64,000 nucleotides of DNA from Chromobotia macracanthus (taxonomy: Eukaryota > Chordata > Actinopteri > Cypriniformes > Botiidae): contig JAZGTH010000146.1 in NCBI GenBank assembly GCA_036877525.1, positions 90,001-154,000 on the forward strand, written 5' to 3'. The position numbers and the translations under genes are program-made. Numbering within the stretch: position 1 is the stretch's first letter; each line of letters starts with the position of its first letter. Below are positions 35,079 through 48,000 of this stretch, one piece after another. The notes beneath the pieces were generated by a model. The model was given only the letters and a program-made list of their open reading frames with translations, made no database searches and was not told the origin of the DNA.

Positions 35079-36675
35079 GCCGTTGAGCTCTAAGGCTGCA
35101 TTGATGTCCGAGCAAATTTGTTTTTTTTTTTTTTTGTTTTTTTTTTGTTCTGGAGTTGAGGAGCCATGTGAAGGGAAAGATTGAGAAAGGGAAATTGTGG
35201 AATTATCTCACCTACTCTGCATGGATAGTTTTCATCAAAATCGATCTGTTTCTCTCGCTCTCTGCTATCCCATCTTTCTTCTTTACGCATGCTGTCAAAA
35301 AGAACGTCTCTCTCTGTTGTTGCAGTCAGAGAGCAATTTATTGAAGGATCAGCAGTGAAGCTTAACACTCATCGCATACTCATCGTATTACTTTCATTTA
35401 TTTGTAGTTGTCTTTATTTATACATATAAGTTCAGTTGTAAACTGTTCAGTGTAAGTTTCGATCAGTGTTTCAAAGCTAGCTCGGTGGTCACAATGCTCA
35501 CCACTTCGCTGTCTTGGGCCTGGGACTGAAGGCCAGTGACTACGCTGTCAGAGAGGGGGGGTATCTCTCTCGTAAGCACATGGGAAAAGGCCCCGCTAGT
35601 GGTCTCAAGGGACTGATCCCTGGGAGATTACATCTACGAAGTAATGAAGGGGGAGGCGATACCGATACCACATAAATTAGCGAACGTTGACTTAGCACTT
35701 TTCTCAGAACTATTTTGATGTTCAGAATGTGTAAAGGATGCAAAAATAACTAGAGAAATGTTAGTATATTTTTGTACAGTGTGATACGAGGACCTGTTCG
35801 TTGAGATTCTGGTTAGTACGCAGATTAAGACTATGAATACCAAACTAACATAGCTTATTAGTTATTTTTACTATCATGTACGTATACTGTAGCTTGTTTT
35901 TACAATCAAGCAGCTGCTTTGCTCCAAAATATTGTTGTTCAGCACAAACAATGTAAGCTTCTCGGAAACCTTTCCTTCAGTTGTTATCTTTGCACCTTAG
36001 TGAGAAGAGTAAAAAATACATATTGAATGCGTCTTAATCTTGTGATGCGTTTTTTGGAACATGTTCTCTCCAGTTGTGCAAGCCCTTAATGTGTTTTGGC
36101 TGTTTTAAAATTGTAGTACCACAAAATTTGTTTTTGAAATTGTTTATTCAAGTAATCATTATTTCAGAAGTCGTATAGTATTTTCTTAATTTCTCTGATT
36201 AATTTTTCATTTCCTATTTTAGTTTTAGAAACCAAATTATTGTGTTGCTTTATGAGTTACTTTTAGCAATATTATTTTTTGACAAAATCTTAGAGTTTTG
36301 AATATAACTGTTTAATAATTAGTAGAATATTACGTTTCAGATATCTTTGATTTCTTGTTCACATCACATATTTGAGCTTTATTTTTTATATGAAAAAGAA
36401 AACCTTTACGTTTAACTCTATCCAGCAGAGAAATTAAGAAAAGTGCAAGAAACTAAATGCAAACAGCAGAAATGAATTGTGTTAATCCTACATGTACTTC
36501 CTGTGAATAGAAAATTTTGCCTTTATCTCTGTGTGTTAAGTCTTGTGACTGATTGCCAGGGCTGCATGATGGCAGTGTGACAATCTGGTCGTGGGGTTTC
36601 GTGTCGTGCTTAGTTATGGGCATACAAGTGCTGTCGCAACCGTTAACAACTACAGGTACCTTGCAAGAAGTCTTA

Positions 36676-36681
36676 AATAAA
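36676..36681 (+). terminator. Candidate poly(A) signal for fndc3a
   Basis: AATAAA about 1.6 kb after the fndc3a stop codon, in AT-rich sequence. One of three candidates; which is used cannot be told from sequence. Confidence 0.4.
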
Positions 36682-36870
36682 AATTAATTACATGATTTGG
36701 TCTAATAGATATTCAGCAGATATGTCTTCTGTTTGTCATTAAAGGAAAAAATCTCAAATTCCTATTTTTGATAGTATTAAACTGTAATTGCAAAGTGTGC
36801 CATTTTAACATCTCCCTACCATCGTAGGCCTCTATGCTTGGTTTTTGGGAGAAAAACTACAAAAAAAATC

Positions 36871-36876
36871 AATAAA
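36871..36876 (+). terminator. Candidate poly(A) signal for fndc3a
   Basis: AATAAA within 'caataaaatatgc', about 1.8 kb after the stop codon. An alternative or additional cleavage site to the one at 36676. Confidence 0.4.
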
Positions 36877-36895
36877 ATATGCACAGAAAATGAGA

Positions 36896-38140
36896 CCATT
36901 TTTATGTAATTTTAATGTTTGCAGTTACCTCATACACAGTACATTCCAAAACAAAAATTTGTTATAGTATACATACTACCAGACATATCACTTTAAAAAT
37001 GTTCATTATCAGATAGGAAATGTATAATCATATATATGTATCTGAAGTGTCTGTATAGTCAATGATATCTACAGACGAATCCATGCACAATAAAAGATTT
37101 ATAATTCCTAATTGTCTTAAATGTTTAATTGCATGTTGCAATATACATAATTCCTGTTGCTAAAATTAGTGTTCATTTCTTAATGAGAGAAATTCATGTT
37201 TTTAATAAGATTTTAAAAATTCATGGAAAAAAATGTGTGGTCTTTTGAGTTTTGGAGTATTCCAATGAATAATGAAAGGCGAGGATTTACGGTTTCTACG
37301 GTCTCCAATATTTCTGTATAACAGAGGTGTAAAACTACTTTAAATAAGATGTTGCACCGTAAAAATGCGGCACTCATAGTATGAGATGCTGAAATGTAAA
37401 CATACCTAACATACCTGATGCTACTTTATAAACAATGAGATTGCTGTGTCTCTTGCTTTAAAATAATCTAGAGTTTGTGCCCTAAAGAGGTCTTTCAGCA
37501 ACAAAAGAATACAAAACCTTCCAGTTTGGGTTATTGCTACTATGGCTGCCAGCTTGTCTACAAATGGCTTATTTATAGTTGTCTCTGCTAATTGAACTGG
37601 GATAGCAGCAAGTATTTTGAGATCCAAAAATGAAACACACTTCACATTTAAATTAAACCTTTTTTGGACTACAATGCTGAGCTCTAACAAGATGTACAGT
37701 ATTGTGTAAACAACTAATGGTCTAATTATATGAATCAGAAACTCTGTGTTCATTCAGATACACAAATCAAATGTTCCACCTTATACTTCTATCCTGTCCT
37801 TATGTCTATACTGTCTCCATTTAATTATATTTGGACTTAGTGATGTTTTGCACACATACAGTCAAGAATAAATTACGCTCTCATCTCTAAGTGTCTGTTT
37901 CCAGCAGCAGAGCACAAGATACGTCTCCACATTTTCTGATCTCCTCAGAGACAGAGCTTCTTCACCATTTGTGGATGATTTTCTTTGGCTCTTATTGTTA
38001 ATGGATCTTTAGCCAAGGCGCCATCACAGCCGACTTTTTCATTCCCATTGTCTTGTAGAATTTCTTTAGTTGCATGTCTTTTGTACCCCCATCCATAATC
38101 TTTTAGACTTGACCTAACAGGAGACAACTACAGATTTCCA
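36896..38140. other. Intergenic region, fndc3a to mlnr pseudogene
   Basis: AT-rich, no recognised gene. A minus-strand open frame (37945-38127) has no known resemblance. An AATAAA at 37089 may belong to fndc3a. Confidence 0.5.
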
Positions 38141-38804
38141 TGAAGATGAAGGATCACCATTGGGGAGACTCTTCCCAGCTTCCACCCTCATTCCAGTTAC
38201 ACTCATTTGCCTTCTCTTTATTGTCAGTGTGACCAGAAACTCTATGACCATCCTCCTCATCCAATGTTTTAAGGACATGAAGACTACAACCAACCTCTAT
38301 CTCTACGGCATGGCCTTGTCAGACATGGTCATCTTCCTCAGCTGGTGTGCCGTCTATCACACCACATTAATGAGGGTTGCACCAATACCACCATCCTCCA
38401 CTTTATAGTGCTAAGCATGGAGCATTACCTGGTCATCTGCTTCCCTTTATGATGGCTTCCCAAGGCTGCCATCGCAAAGCATAGGGTGAAGTATGTCATT
38501 CTGGCACTGTGGGGCTTTGCGCTGTTCTCTGCTGCACCAGTGTTCTTCCTGATGGGCGTGGAGTACTAGAATAAGGCAATGCCTGACCTGAACACACAGT
38601 GCAAGCACATGCACTATGCAATTGACTCAGAGCTTCTCCACACCATTATCTGGGTATCGACTGCCAACTTTTTCTGCCTTGTGTTCTGTCTGCTGTCCCT
38701 GTATGGGCCCATTGGGAACAAGTTGTGGAAGAGCCGTCATGAGCTTTATGGGCCGAATGCAGCTGCTGGACAGAGGGTTCACAGACATACCATTAAGATT
38801 CTGA
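38141..38804 (+). pseudogene. mlnr: Motilin receptor-like GPCR pseudogene, exon 1
   Basis: TM1-TM2 are readable (L-I-P-V-T-L-I-C, then R-N-S-M-T-I-L-L-I, D-M-K-T-T-T-N-L-Y-L, M-A-L-S-D). About 70 nt are missing between TM2 and TM3 (only 32 nt remain at 38343-38374) and the frame shifts. TM3 follows in a new frame (G-C-T-N-T-T-I-L-H, S-M-E-H-Y-L-V-I-C) with the ERY Arg replaced by His. TGA stops the frame at 38450-38452 and TAG at 38567-38569. TM4-TM5 and the third loop (N-T-Q-C-K-H, L-W-K-S-R-H-E-L-Y-G-P) remain clear. The donor gtaagt at 38805 is intact. Human MLNR is also two-exon and next to FNDC3A. Confidence 0.88.
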
Positions 38805-39095
38805 GTAAGTGGGTCTGAGGGAGGCTGAGTGTTTTTCCATGTGTCAGCTTGTTATTTAGGGAAGATGAGGAGAGTTGGTCTATGGTTTGATGGTAAGCTG
38901 CAGGAGTTTTAAACTTTTATAGGTAGTGGCGTTTGTTAAGAATAACCTCACTATTAGGGTTTGTTCTAAAACTCCAACTCTTAATTTTAAACGTTGGAGC
39001 ATGACTTGTTCACTGTTGTATTCATGTATGCATGTTGTACTCTTGCTGATGTTATTGCCTCCCTGTGATTTATCGCTTTGTGTTTTCCTCACCTT

Positions 39096-39152
39096 GTAAG
39101 TCGCTTCGGGTAGTTAGTTAGTTCGGGTAGTGTCTGCTAAATGTAAATGTAA
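39096..39152 (+). mobile_element. SINE tail fragment
   Basis: The 3' tail 'gtaagtcgcttcggg...tgtctgctaaatgtaaatgtaa' of the same SINE family, with a small internal tagttagttag duplication and no tRNA head. It lies within the intron of the mlnr pseudogene. Confidence 0.7.
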
Positions 39153-39216
39153 GGGGAAAAACTTTGGACTAAAGTTGACTTGAAACTGTGAACTATTATA
39201 GACAAACTTCTAGCAG

Positions 39217-39447
39217 TTGTGTGGGTTTTCGCAATCTGCTGACTGTCGTACCACATTGATTCCTCTTCACACACATGGATGTCTATCACGCCGCCCACCT
39301 CAGTCAGCATTTCAGTGTGGCCTCTATGGTCCTGTTCTCTACCCCAGTGCCTCGATGAACCATGTTCTCTACAACCTCACGTCCAACAAATACCTCTGCT
39401 GTCAAATGCCTCTTCATGTTGCCCTGCAAGTGCCACCACAGGCCTGA
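39217..39447 (+). pseudogene. mlnr: Motilin receptor-like GPCR pseudogene, exon 2
   Basis: Acceptor cttctagcag. In phase with exon 1 it reads I-V-W-V-F-A-I-C then TGA at 39240-39242 where the receptor has Trp of the CWxP motif. TM7 (S-A-S-M-N-H-V-L-Y-N-L) is in another frame, with the Pro of NPxxY replaced by His. Together with exon 1 this is a non-functional remnant; residual similarity shows recent or moderate decay. Confidence 0.85.
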
Positions 39448-40584
39448 GCAGAAGCACCTCTTATCACCTGACAACATCACTGCCTGCATGGATAGTTTAA
39501 CTGGGATGAAAGAGACCATCATCATTACAGTGTCTCAATAAATACCATCTGAAGAGGATTGTGGAACCCTGAGACAGTAAGAAAGAGTGTCAGTCGTGTG
39601 ACTGTTGGATGAGGTCTGGAATACTGTGTGTCTGAAAGAAAAATGATTAGTGTGCAACAGACTGTGTGGTGTAATGCAGGAAACTGATTAATATGTCTGA
39701 TTGATAGTGTTGATATGACTCATGAATGATTTACTGTTTTGAATTAGACACAAATACGTAGATGTTACCAGTTATTACATACAGACATGATGGATCACTG
39801 CCTCAGTGGTAATAAATGAATAAAGATATGTTTCAATCCATATTGTGTAATGTCATATAGATGTTTGTATAAAGCTACTTGATCAATTGGATTGAAATGT
39901 TAAGTGTTGTTATATAATATTACAGAATAATATTGGAAAAACAAGATTTTCATTTTATGAAGAAAATATGCATGGTTCAGTGTTTACTAGATGCTTACCA
40001 ATCCAAGTCAACCAAGTCATTGTGTTTTGAGAAGTAATATTACACATATCTTAGCTAAACCCTATGACAGTTTGGGTTTAATATTTGTAGTTAGGGGTTT
40101 GTACAAATTCCAAAGTAGCGAAGTGTCTAAATCACCACTAAATAGTCATTTTTTTAATGTGAGACTTTAAAAAGTGCATGTGTAAATACAGTATGAAAAT
40201 CAGTTTGTTGTTGTTGTTGTGCTTTAACACATGGCACTGTGCACCTGAGCCCAGTAAATGAGATGACCCTGCCTTCTGGCAGTGTATGTGCACACATCTT
40301 CGTTTACAGTCTAACATCACCATTGTATTACATACATTATTAGGTCACATTGTCTTACAGGAACCACAATCCAAATCTTTAAATTCAGAGTAAGCCTGTT
40401 TACCATTCCGTGCATCACAAAAGAATGATTATTTACATCACTTCAACAGTTCTTTTAACCACTGAGTTATGTTGCATAATCTTGTTGCTGTGAAGTGTCA
40501 TTTGTATTATGATGTAATCAGATGACTCTGTTGTGTCCTGGTTGGTTGTATTTTCTTTGGACATCTTGTTCATTATTATATATA

Positions 40585-40608
40585 CTATATATATATATAT
40601 ATATATAT
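40585..40608. repeat. (AT)n microsatellite
   Basis: Run of alternating AT flanked by tatatacta repeats, in the intergenic region between the mlnr pseudogene and rcsd1. Confidence 0.8.
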
Positions 40609-42380
40609 ACTATATACTATGTTTTAATTTTTAACTAATATTAATATAATAAACTTAAATTTAAGAGAATGTGAGAAATCAACAACAAAAAAATTGTTTT
40701 CCATCCATATAAGAATAATTTTGTGTATGTATTTTGTTTCACTATAGTGAATTGACATCATTAACTGTAGCCATGGTATTAAGTCCTATTTATTGTTTTA
40801 TCTTTTTTTGTAGCAGAATATCCTAAATTAAAAATTTTAAAAGATTAAAAACGTAAGCATTTCTCACATTTGCTGTGTTTTGATTTAAATGTTTTTGCTA
40901 ACTTGCTAGATCAGGCAAGTTACAGTACCTTTCTAATTGTTACTAATCACCCTAGTGTACTGTGGGGCTCTGCTTTATTAGTGATGGTTTAATACTTTGA
41001 ATATACATCTTTTTGGTTTCCAGCTCATATTAACTACTACAGTATAACCATAATGGATCCTTTTACCAAAACAGATCAACGTTCAGAGAGAAAAACTGTT
41101 TCTTTCAGGAAGTAAAACATTTGTTTAAACACCCCAACAAAATCTGCACACAAAAATGTAACCAACTGTAATTTTTTCCTCGTTACTGTTTCCACAAGCA
41201 TCTGGCACTTATCATCTGACATGATACAGTATACAGTCTGTCGAGTGTTTCCTCAGTACAGCTTGACAATACGAGCTGGTGAGTCACACATTAAACACAA
41301 AGCTGTAAAGTGAATTTTACTATCATCCGACAAATGTTGTCTTTCCTGTTTGGATGCAGATAGTCTGCCTTGTGAAATGGAAACTGTATTAAAATGTGCA
41401 TGATACAGACATAGCTGTATTTTGTCTGCCCAAAAAGCAGCAAACCAGTAGTTGTGCTTTTCCTGTAGGGGGAGACACACATCAGATTTCCATTATCTGT
41501 ATGTGGTGCTGGCTTATATCAATTTCTGGTAATGGTCTTTTTCACGTTCTATATATGATATATTAACATTTACCTGAGTTTACAGTTTCCTTTATCAGAC
41601 ATTTTATCCAATGCAAGAACAATATAATCAGTAGTAAATAATTTAAAGAACTCAACACTAATACCAAAATCTTCTGAGAGTGTTTTACATTTTCCAGCTG
41701 TATTTGTGCAAACATTTTCTGTTTTATTAAGACTGTCAACCAGTGTGTAAAATCAACAGGACAGGTCTGATCTCCCATGACTGATCTGTTGTAGTGTCAG
41801 GAAAGAGGGCCACACAAAGCATTGGGACGTCATTTCCTCCCTCAAACAACCATGTGTTTGGAATGTCCTGGGCTTCTTTGTGGCTTTCTTCCAAACAACT
41901 TCAAAACACTATTATCCGACTCAACCTTGTTGTGTTTCCGTCTAGCTGGCCTCAATGACGAAGAGCCTATTTGCTCTGAATTAATCTCAAACTCCACAGG
42001 ACATGAGCTCACTCAGCTGTGGCCATGTTTATAAATATGGGTATAAAAAGAAGGAAGGGGGTCTGTATTGCTACATGCCCAACAGTGAAATCTGGGTCAC
42101 ATGGGCACTGTCTATTTAACTGAACTGACCACTCAGTGCTGGGTTCTTGATAAATGGATTGTAGACTTGTTCAGCGTATGCATACTGATTTTTGTACTGT
42201 TGAGTCTGCTGGGATATGTCCTACAGGGTCAAAGTTACACTTAATTTATAATGAGTAATAAATAACAGCAGTTTATTCAACGCACAATACAGTCACAGGA
42301 TTGAGACAGCACTGTTAAGTACAGAAAGTAGAAGTAGATGACTGTTTTCCTTAAACTTTCTAACTTCACGCTCTCTTGCT

Positions 42381-42381
<1 letters not shown>

Positions 42382-42420
<39 letters not shown>
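42382..42420. repeat. Compound (CT)n(CA)n microsatellite
   Basis: About ten CT units followed by nine CA units, roughly 0.75 kb upstream of the rcsd1 start codon. Confidence 0.9.
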
Positions 42421-43059
42421 TCATACATTACCTCTTCATATTGCTGTGATATTCACATGAGATATGAAGCGCTTTGAGATTGAGAGCGCCTGTTATTTCT
42501 GGGTGCTCGGCTTATGCTTCCTCTGATGGATCACAGGTCAGGAAATGAACACAATACTCGTTTTCTAAACTTTCTTTCTTTACGGGAATTTATAACACGT
42601 CTTCACGTGCCAAAACAAAGACACGCTTTGTGTGATGTTATAAAATACAGATGTGTCTTCATACGAGCTGTGTCTGAGGTACAGTACAGCTATGACTGTA
42701 ATGCTAGTGTACAGTAATGACAGTGTAATGCTGAAACAAAAGGTGTAACACAAAGTTATGTCCAAGAACATTAAACGCACATATGATGCCCTAATATGCC
42801 CTGTAATACGCAAAAAGCAGTTTAGGAAGGCAGCTCTGTGGTTTGAGGAACAAAACTCGTGTCTGTCAAAACTGGTCCTAACTCAGTGAAAACTGTCCGG
42901 GTCTCACGTTGGAAGTCGCTGGTGTCATTGCATTGCGCAGGGTGAATTGCAATCATCTGCGTTCTCACTACTACAAGGAGTTTCTCTTCCTTCGTCGGTC
43001 GGGCTTTAGACGCGTTAGCACATCTGGGTGTTGCTGACTGTAGAAACAGAAATCGAAGT

Positions 43060-43144
43060 GAAGCTGCTTTGTGACAAGAGAGCGGAGCGCAGCGGAGCGG
43101 AGCGCTTGGATACGGCTGCTTAACGGGATTAACGAGGTTTGAGG
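43060..43144 (+). promoter_or_regulatory. rcsd1: rcsd1 5' untranslated region / likely start-site area
   Basis: Locally GC-rich, with a gcggagcgcagcggagcggagcgc repeat at about 43083-43107 just before the ATG. No TATA box was seen at a fixed distance. The start-site position is inferred. Confidence 0.35.
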
Positions 43145-43150
43145 ATGGAG
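43145..43150 (+). CDS. rcsd1: rcsd1 coding exon 1 (ATG GAG)
   Basis: Met-Glu followed directly by donor gtatga. Human RCSD1 also begins M-E-E, and a tiny coding portion in exon 1 followed by a long intron (7.2 kb) is consistent. Chosen because the downstream exon is phase 0 and has no own start. Confidence 0.75.
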
Positions 43151-44988
43151 GTATGATCTCTTTTTCTGTTTCTAAGAACCAACTTTCGTATTGCGTTACT
43201 TTGTTGATAGAGTTGTCATGATGATTACTGGACGCATTGTGCTAACTTATTCACACTAAGTTTCGGATTTTGGTTATATTTTAAAATAATTTAATAATAA
43301 GACAAGCAAACATAATATACTGGCTAAACGAGGCATTAGCTCATGACAGTCCCAGTATACCGGCTTATAATGTCACAAAATATTCATAAAAGAGAATAAC
43401 ATTTTACAAAAAACACGTCTATTGGGTTTCAGATTGTAAAACAGTAGATATAGGTCTGTTGGCCGAAATTGAAGTAAAAAGAATTTATACATTTTCTGGT
43501 TTTCAAAGGTTAGTGAAACGTGACTGTGGTGGGGTGAACTACACCTGTGGTTGCTCTGCTAGGATACCAGTGTCAACAACAGCATGATGGATTTAATACA
43601 TCTATTGCACAAGAGTAAAAATGCTTAAAAAGTTAGTTCAGAGCCAAGGTCTAACATCATTTGTTCCAGGTTAAATAAAATGGAATGCAATACTATTTAT
43701 TATTGTCAATAAAGTTATTATAATGTCAGGCCATATGTTTTTTACAGTATATCTGTTCATTACAGTATACTCAGAATATTCTGCAACTAAGACCAGCAAC
43801 AAAATTGCATGGCCTGTTAAATTAGTTCTCTGTCTTTATGTTACAACTACTATGTTTTAAGTCAAGACCAGAATGTCAGATTAAGCTCACAGTGGCTAAT
43901 GTGAGCTACTGCAGATACACAGACTTGTTCTGGTAAAATTCATTCAGACTGTTTTAACCCAAATTACCACAAAGTGGGACAGGAAAGGCTGTCTGCAGAA
44001 TATCTTCCTCTGTATAAAAAGCAAAGCTTTGACTTTCCTCTTGGTCACAAGCATTAAAGTTCCTCAGATGGCACGTGGTAACTGAGTCGTCAATTCCGCA
44101 AGTGTAATCAACTTTTTTCTGGATGTGTTTGCGCTTCAACAAATCAAAACCATAAAATCAGTCTATGATTAGTCCAACTGTATGATTGACCTGTTTTGTG
44201 TGAGCAACACACAACAAGAAATGAGTAATTTTCACTGACAATGATTTAAACTTTATTCAAAATTATTCAAACTTCTTATTATTGTAATTGTTACTAGTTT
44301 TTGTGCATTTTGTATCCCAAAATATCTACATAGAGAATATTGTTATTGAAAATGCATATTGAAGCATTTCAATATGCATTTTCAATAAGCTGAAGAGACT
44401 GATTTTAGGAGATTATACAAAGTTATATTACTGTACCCGTTAAAATGTTTTTGATCTTAAAAACCTTTTGATGTAAAGTCTTTTTTTAAATGCTTATAAT
44501 GAATTTTGTAGATGAACATCATCTATCGTTATGCTTTCTTATTTTATTACAATAATTATTGAAATAGATTATTAAGAGTGGAAGGAACAACAGCCAGTTG
44601 TTTCTTCCCTATTCTTTCCTAAGTGACCAGGATACCAAGATCAACTTCAATATTTTCAAAATGTATTTCAAACATACCATCATAAAGTTGGTGGAGAGAA
44701 GACTATGCAGAGCTGTATGAAAAGTGTGGCTACTTAGTGGTAGCTAAAATAAAAGTGTTTTTTATTATTTTGGATAAATGGATACTACATCATTCTCATT
44801 TTTCAATTTGTGTTATATAACAACACAAACAACTTTTTTATTATTCAATAATGTGGAAAATAGCACAAATAATGAAAAAGTATGTGTGTCCAAATGTTTG
44901 ACTAGTAGTGTACATGCCATGAAAAGTATTACTGTGATGCTTATTTTTTAGTTTGTGGAAAGTTACATAGATGAGTGAAAGGAAGAGC

Positions 44989-45027
<39 letters not shown>

Positions 45028-48000
45028 CAGGGAGGGGTCATTCTCATGAGAGAAATCCATATTTTATTTGTTGTTTAATGAAAGTCTAGCAGATTAATGT
45101 AAAGGGCACTAAGGAGCTATTCTGAGTCAATGCAATGTAGACACAAGAATGTGTGAGAATAGCAAAATCAAAATAACAACTTTTTCTGGTCACATACCAC
45201 ATGTACTGTGTGGTGTTCTAGGAGGTACCTCTATTTGTGTGTGTGTGGTTAGGTCTTTGTGTTGTGGAAGAAAGAGGAACACAGTGTAACCAAAGATGTA
45301 ATAAATTGGGGTGAACTTGCCAAACATATAGACCATGTTATGTTCTATTTAGCAACAGAACAAGCAACAGCATTACAAGGACACAGAAAGAGATGCATAG
45401 CAAGCACTGCCGAAAATAGTCAATTCAAGAACGGATGTCATTTGGAAGTGAACTAGGAAATTGAAATAGATGGATGGAAGTTTAAGGAATTAGTTTGTCA
45501 TTTTCTCACCCTGTTATTTTTAACTCAGACTTTCTTCCATACCATTAAAGTATACAGTGACAAAAAGCACCAGAAAAGTTTTATTGAAGTAGCCTTTGTG
45601 CTATACTATGTTGGAGAGTACAAACGTTTTGTGTGAGAACAGTGAAAATCTTTCATTCTGCAGCAGTTCCTAAATCATATTCATAACCCCCATTTTTTAG
45701 TTTTTAAGTTTGTTACCCTTACAGTAATATGTCTGCCACTGTAGTAATGTGTCTGCATACTTCTGAGCAGTTTTTGGCCTTAATTAAGAGAACATGCTGA
45801 AGCTGTGGCCTCGGAGTCAGCAGCATGCTGCAGACACATGATGGCTAGCTCACATTAGGGCTTTTCAGACTGAGCTTAACCCCGGGTTATTTAATTCTGA
45901 ACCCTGCACTGTGTGAGGAACGTTTCACACTTTTAATTTAGAGTGGGATTTACTCATGTTATGTGTTGATCCATATTTTCTTTTATTAATTAATGTGCAA
46001 TATAATGTGCTCAGTACAGACCTATTTCAACACATTATCTACACAGAGAGGGACTCTTTGGCTTGTGATTTCAACATTTATTCTCTATGCGTAATGAATG
46101 CTCAGCATGTGCTTGGTGGATTTTTAAATTTCATCAGAACATCTAATACTGTCTGGAAGTCGTAGGTTTGCCTGGAATTTCCATGGAATGGGGTGGAAAT
46201 AGACTTCCATATTTAATAGAGTTGAGCAAGAATGGTACACATTATGTGTGGCATTTGTACCAAGTGCTTTAACTTCTTTTACCTTATCCACTGTACCTTC
46301 TTTGATAGCTTGTGCCTCCAAAACAAAAAAGCCATTTTCAAAATTCCAGCCAAGAGGAACTATGATTTACTGCTTTCAGTTTCTAATCAATGACAGATGG
46401 GATAGGAGGCACATACTTACTTGAGAGAGAATTTCATTGGACAACAATTTGTATACACCCCTGTAATCTAGATGACTCATCGGAATTATGGTGTGTTTTC
46501 TGTAGAAGAAAAAGACTAAATTTTGAATATGCCTATCTATCTATTAAGTTTATTTTGTCAATATTTAGAAAGGTAAAAATGTAGGTTACCAAGTTAACAG
46601 ACATGGACTATATAGAACCTTTTTAAAACTTATGTCTTTCAATAAAAAGTGTTTTGTAGCTGTTCAGTAGATGCAATAAACATCCTACTCAGCTTGCCTT
46701 TGATATTACACAACCTGTCTTGCTTAATTTAGGTTTGCTGCCAGACTTAAAATTCCTGTTGTACACCTTGTGTGTGTGTCATAAGGCTCCATGAGACAGT
46801 AACTGTTTCTCCCATTGCTCTGAGTGATGTAACACACAGAGAACCTTTGTAAAAACACAAGCCATGTGCCTGAAAGACCTGTGAAGGCAGTGGAAAAGTG
46901 TGATCTTCTGATGATGTAAAACTTAAATACATCATGTTTTCCTGGAATAAGAGAGAAAGTCTTATGTGACTGTTCTTGTATTAGAAAGAGTGGCCATATT
47001 ATTTGGGTCATAGCTTGCGGTACCAGCCAGAATAAACTAGAGATTGTTCTGTTCAGATCACTTAGAAATGAATTATCTACTGTGTGCCTTTTGTATCTCA
47101 TGCACATATGGACCACATTTTCTTTTCAGGTCATTCAGAGCACATTTTTTAGTTTTTTAGGTTTAAACCTTTGTTGAGGGGTGTGCCTTCAGACAACACA
47201 AACTATAGTAAATATGATTATGTGATCTCTGATATTAATCATGTTTTGATAAAATATAATAGCTTTTTAAAGGTTTAACTTTACCCTGTCACAGTGCAGT
47301 ACTATGGTACAGTGCAGGTAACAGAAGGTAAGAATGTGGTTCTTTGATACAGGGTATTGTATACCATCATACAGTGGTGTTTACATAGTATTACATAAAA
47401 CTTCAAAGAATACCATGGTAAATATCATGGTAATATGTAAAAAGTGAATAAGCATGTATTACCTGTGACTGCAAAACCATTGAGATTTTGATTTGTGGCA
47501 TTGACTTATTGCTGCAATAAATCAAACAAACAATACAAACAACAAGAAATATGTTCAGTTTGGGGCTCTGGAGTCTTAGATACAACTGTTTCTTTATCAG
47601 CTGTGTTGTTAACTGCTCTTGTGACTTTGATTTTACTGGCTTGCTTGCGTAGGTTGATTTAGTCACAGGGCAGCTTTTCCAGCCAGGCAAACATCTGATC
47701 AAGTAGTGAAGCCCTGTGGGAATCTTAGTGGTTTATCATAAAATAAAAGTCCCAATTTTAGGTACCACAAAGAACATTTTATTCAGTTGTTATTTTAAAG
47801 ACTATCTATGTACTTGTGCTCTGTAGAAACAAGGCAGTAATGGACTAATCTGAAAAGTTTATAAGGGAACATTTGGATTTTTAAATCTTCATAAAACAAC
47901 ACAGTCAAGAACTTGTTCTACAGTTTCTCATTCTATTCCCAGCTGCACATGATCTTTCTCCTTGGACATGGGTCTGCTCAAGGATCACCGACAGACAACT

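Larger units (their letters stand above)
35079..36895 (+). other. fndc3a: fndc3a 3' untranslated region
   Basis: Non-coding AT-rich sequence directly after the fndc3a stop. It opens with a T-rich tract (about 35119-35147) and holds a more GC-balanced island at 35461-35660. Candidate AATAAA signals lie at 36676 and 36871. The end is an estimate; a third AATAAA at 37089 could extend it. Confidence 0.6.
39448..42980. other. Intergenic region, mlnr pseudogene to rcsd1
   Basis: AT-rich sequence with short open frames only. Holds an (AT)n tract and a CT/CA microsatellite. No gene recognised. Confidence 0.5.

Noticed and set aside
37421..37753. 110-codon minus-strand open frame downstream of fndc3a
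   Set aside because: Composition is that of AT-rich intergenic DNA and no family is recognised.
37945..38127. 60-codon minus-strand open frame just upstream of the mlnr pseudogene
   Set aside because: Looks protein-like in composition but I recognise no family, and nothing around it supports a gene.
46724..47116. 130-codon minus-strand open frame in rcsd1 intron 1
   Set aside because: No recognisable family, no splice or promoter context, ordinary AT-rich intron composition; length is within chance for 64 kb.
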